A stretch of DNA of 14,439 bases from Hungateiclostridiaceae bacterium UBA3934 (lineage in GTDB: Bacteria; Bacillota; Clostridia; Acetivibrionales; DTU013). This document shows positions 13,259 to 14,439 of this stretch, in pieces. Below the pieces are notes generated by a model. That model ran no database searches. It was not told the origin of the DNA and saw only the letters and a program-made list of their open reading frames with translations. Position 1 is the first letter of the stretch. Each line of letters starts with the position of its first letter. The stretch covers positions 1 to 14,439 of the forward strand of contig DGEE01000113.1 of the NCBI GenBank assembly GCA_002385815.1, given 5' to 3'. The position numbers were made by a program, and so were the translations under genes.

Positions 13259-13324
13259 ATGGCGACGGAGTTTTCAGAAAAATTGAAGAAATTATGTCAA
13301 AATAGGGTGTTATTCTTGATTTGA
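13259..13324 (+). pseudogene. Possible remnant of an XRE-type regulator N-terminus (21 codons)
   Basis: An ATG at 13259 opens 21 codons whose product includes EFSEKLKKL, very like the opening helix of many Cro/C1-type (XRE) regulators, then CQNR and a stop at 13322. The rest of a helix-turn-helix domain is not found downstream, where the purC promoter begins at 13316. GGAAG lies 2 nt upstream, too close for a good ribosome binding site. It may be a decayed gene start or chance. Confidence 0.25.
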
Positions 13325-13345
13325 ACAAATACAGTTTTGTATAAT
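13316..13345 (+). promoter_or_regulatory. Promoter of purC
   Basis: TTGATT (13316-13321) and TATAAT (13340-13345) are separated by 18 bp. The leader of about 60 nt contains a small hairpin CGTTG (13381-13385) with CAACG (13395-13399) just before the ribosome binding site. No purine riboswitch was recognised. Confidence 0.65.
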
Positions 13346-13414
13346 TATGAATGTTGATAAACTAAAATAATCAGCTAATGCGTTGTTTTAGCTGCAACGG
13401 AATGGAGAATGGCT

Positions 13415-14098
13415 ATGAAATTGCTCTATTTGGGAAAAACGAAGGATGTATACCAGCTTGACAATGGAAACGTACTTCTGAAATTCAAGGATGACTGTAC
13501 CGGTGCGGAAGGGGTTTTTGATCCCGGTGCAAATACTGTGGGCCTGACCATCGAAGGGATAGGAAAGGCAAACTTGCAGGTCACGGCGCGATACTTTGAA
13601 ATGCTGAAGGAAGCGGGCATCAAGACTCATTATATCAGTGCCGACATTGAAAACTCGGCTATGGAGGTGCTGCCGGCAAAGCCTTTTGGTAAAGGGGTCG
13701 AAGTGATTTGCAGGCTACGGGCGACGGGAAGCTTTATCCGGCGGTATGGTGCCTATATAGAAGATGGTGCAAAGCTGGCCGGCGGCTATGTCGAAGTTAC
13801 CCTCAAGGATGATGCCAAGGGCGATCCGCTGATCACCAGCGAAGGGCTTGCAGTGCTGGGCATAATGAGCGAGGACCTTTTCAAAGCCATGAAGGAGCAG
13901 ACCTTGCGCATTACCGGCATCATTGCTGATGACCTGGAAGCAAAGGGGCTGGAGCTGTGGGACATCAAATTCGAGTTCGGATACCATAACGGCGAGGTCA
14001 TCCTGATCGATGAGATTTCCAGCGGCAACATGCGTGTGTATAAGGACGGTAAGTTTGTACCGCCGATGGAGCTGACCCGGATGATATTAAACGACTGA
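13415..14098 (+). CDS. purC: Phosphoribosylaminoimidazole-succinocarboxamide synthase (SAICAR synthetase)
   Basis: PurC joins aspartate to CAIR with ATP to give SAICAR in de novo purine synthesis. The 227-aa product has the ATP-binding GKTKDVY (7-13), [16 protein letters not shown] (97-112), [13 protein letters not shown] (128-140) and [19 protein letters not shown] (195-213). The last motif departs from the common DEI(S/L)(T/P)PD(S/T)xR form, so this is a divergent subgroup. ATG codons at 13409 and 13415 are in frame; GGAG (13404-13407) touches the first but is 7 nt from the second, so 13415 is chosen. It stands alone with its own promoter rather than in a pur operon, and no obvious terminator follows other than the hairpin at 14190-14220. 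Confidence 0.93.
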   Translation: MKLLYLGKTKDVYQLDNGNVLLKFKDDCTGAEGVFDPGANTVGLTIEGIGKANLQVTARYFEMLKEAGIKTHYISADIENSAMEVLPAKPFGKGVEVICRLRATGSFIRRYGAYIEDGAKLAGGYVEVTLKDDAKGDPLITSEGLAVLGIMSEDLFKAMKEQTLRITGIIADDLEAKGLELWDIKFEFGYHNGEVILIDEISSGNMRVYKDGKFVPPMELTRMILND

Positions 14099-14189
14099 GG
14101 GTTCGATTGACCATCAGAATGCCGGAAATGTATGTTGATTGATAGGAAATTGCGTTCGATCAAATGCTTTTCAGGTGTACTAAGAAGAT

Positions 14190-14220
14190 ATGGCGGGTTG
14201 CATTTTGCATGACCCGCCAT
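14190..14220. other. GC-rich hairpin between converging purC and tRNA-Pro
   Basis: ATGGCGGGT (14190-14198) pairs perfectly with ACCCGCCAT (14212-14220); the 13-nt interior can pair partly through TGCA/TGCA. Neither side has a good U-tract, though the minus-strand flank reads ATCTTCTT. It may end purC transcription. The right arm repeats the tRNA 5' flank (CCCGCCATACG, see findings). Confidence 0.5.
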
Positions 14221-14244
14221 ACGTATATATCAAATACAGGTTCC

Positions 14245-14283
14245 AATAACAAAACCCTCGGGAATATAGTGATCCCAAGGGTT
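14245..14283 (-). terminator. Intrinsic terminator of tRNA-Pro
   Basis: On the minus strand AACCCTTGGGA (14273-14283) pairs with TCCCGAGGGTT (14253-14263), an 11-bp stem with one G-U pair and a 9-nt loop, followed by a TTTTGTTATT tract. It begins 7 nt after the tRNA CCA end. Confidence 0.9.
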
Positions 14284-14289
14284 CTGCTG

Positions 14290-14365
14290 TGGTCGGAGTG
14301 ACTGGACTTGAACCAGCGGCCTCTTGGTCCCGAACCAAGCGCGCTACCGGCTGCGCTACACCCCG
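14290..14365 (-). tRNA. tRNA-Pro, anticodon CGG
   Basis: The minus-strand 76-nt sequence folds into a complete cloverleaf: acceptor CGGGGTG with CACTCCG (one G-U), D stem GCGC/GCGC with loop AGCCGGTA, anticodon stem CTTGG/CCAAG with loop TTCGGGA (anticodon CGG, reading CCG), variable loop AGGCC, T arm GCTGG-TTCAAGT-CCAGT, discriminator A and an encoded CCA (14290-14292). The C1-G72 pair and A73 fit proline identity. It has its own promoter and terminator and stands alone. Confidence 0.96.
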
Positions 14366-14393
14366 CCATACGCTTTGCAAACAACGCTTTATT

Positions 14394-14422
14394 ATTCTAA
14401 CATCAAATTGGATTTATTGCAA
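14394..14422 (-). promoter_or_regulatory. Promoter of tRNA-Pro
   Basis: On the minus strand TTGCAA (14417-14422) and TAGAAT (14394-14399) are separated by 17 bp, with a TG one base before the -10 (extended -10). It lies 28 bp upstream of the mature tRNA 5' end. Confidence 0.7.
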
Positions 14423-14439
14423 TGGTAAATTTGCAAGAC

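Noticed and set aside
13346..13414. Purine riboswitch in the purC leader
   Set aside because: The leader is too short and lacks the paired loops and conserved core of the purine aptamer.

Overview
The window looks like chromosomal DNA of a low-to-mid GC anaerobic Firmicute of the class Clostridia. The reasons are near-consensus AGGAGG ribosome binding sites, sigma-A type promoters, TTG and GTG starts, an eno-secG-rnr block, an ireB/ruvX/DUF1292 set, several ferredoxin- or rubredoxin-type proteins suited to anaerobic metabolism, a spore-former-style DUF3048 lipoprotein and a degenerate HPr-like protein. No tool was run; family calls rest on motifs read directly from the translations.

Layout. 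At the left edge a lipoprotein gene (bases 1-185, minus strand) runs off the window and is divergent from eno (enolase). eno is followed by secG, two back-to-back intrinsic terminators, rnr (RNase R) and a DUF523/TudS-like gene that overlaps the rnr end. A minus-strand HPr-like gene without the catalytic histidine converges on it. Next come mtaB (tRNA methylthiotransferase), ireB with its own promoter and terminator, and a probable unit made of an aldo/keto reductase with a ferredoxin tail, ruvX and a DUF1292 protein. A bidirectional terminator separates these from a minus-strand PilZ (c-di-GMP effector) gene, which is divergent from a DUF3048 lipoprotein gene.

From about 11.1 to 13.4 kb the window is accessory in character. 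It holds a 230-bp gene-less element with 32-bp terminal inverted repeats and extra internal copies of its terminal motif, a small rubredoxin-domain protein, a degenerate purine-rich tandem repeat tract, a second gene-less element of 180 bp with different terminal inverted repeats, a foldable 79-nt stretch, a transglutaminase-like gene on the minus strand and a short peptide frame that resembles the start of an XRE-type regulator. The right end carries a stand-alone purC and a tRNA-Pro(CGG) gene on the minus strand with its own promoter and terminator.

The core genes serve glycolysis, protein export, RNA turnover, tRNA modification and purine synthesis and do not form one pathway. The most interesting signals are non-coding: the two MITE-like elements, the structured leader and Shine-Dalgarno-covering hairpin before rnr, the dyad over the PilZ promoter, and the branched structure at 12258-12336. 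I do not see a convincing new multi-gene defence or biosynthetic system.
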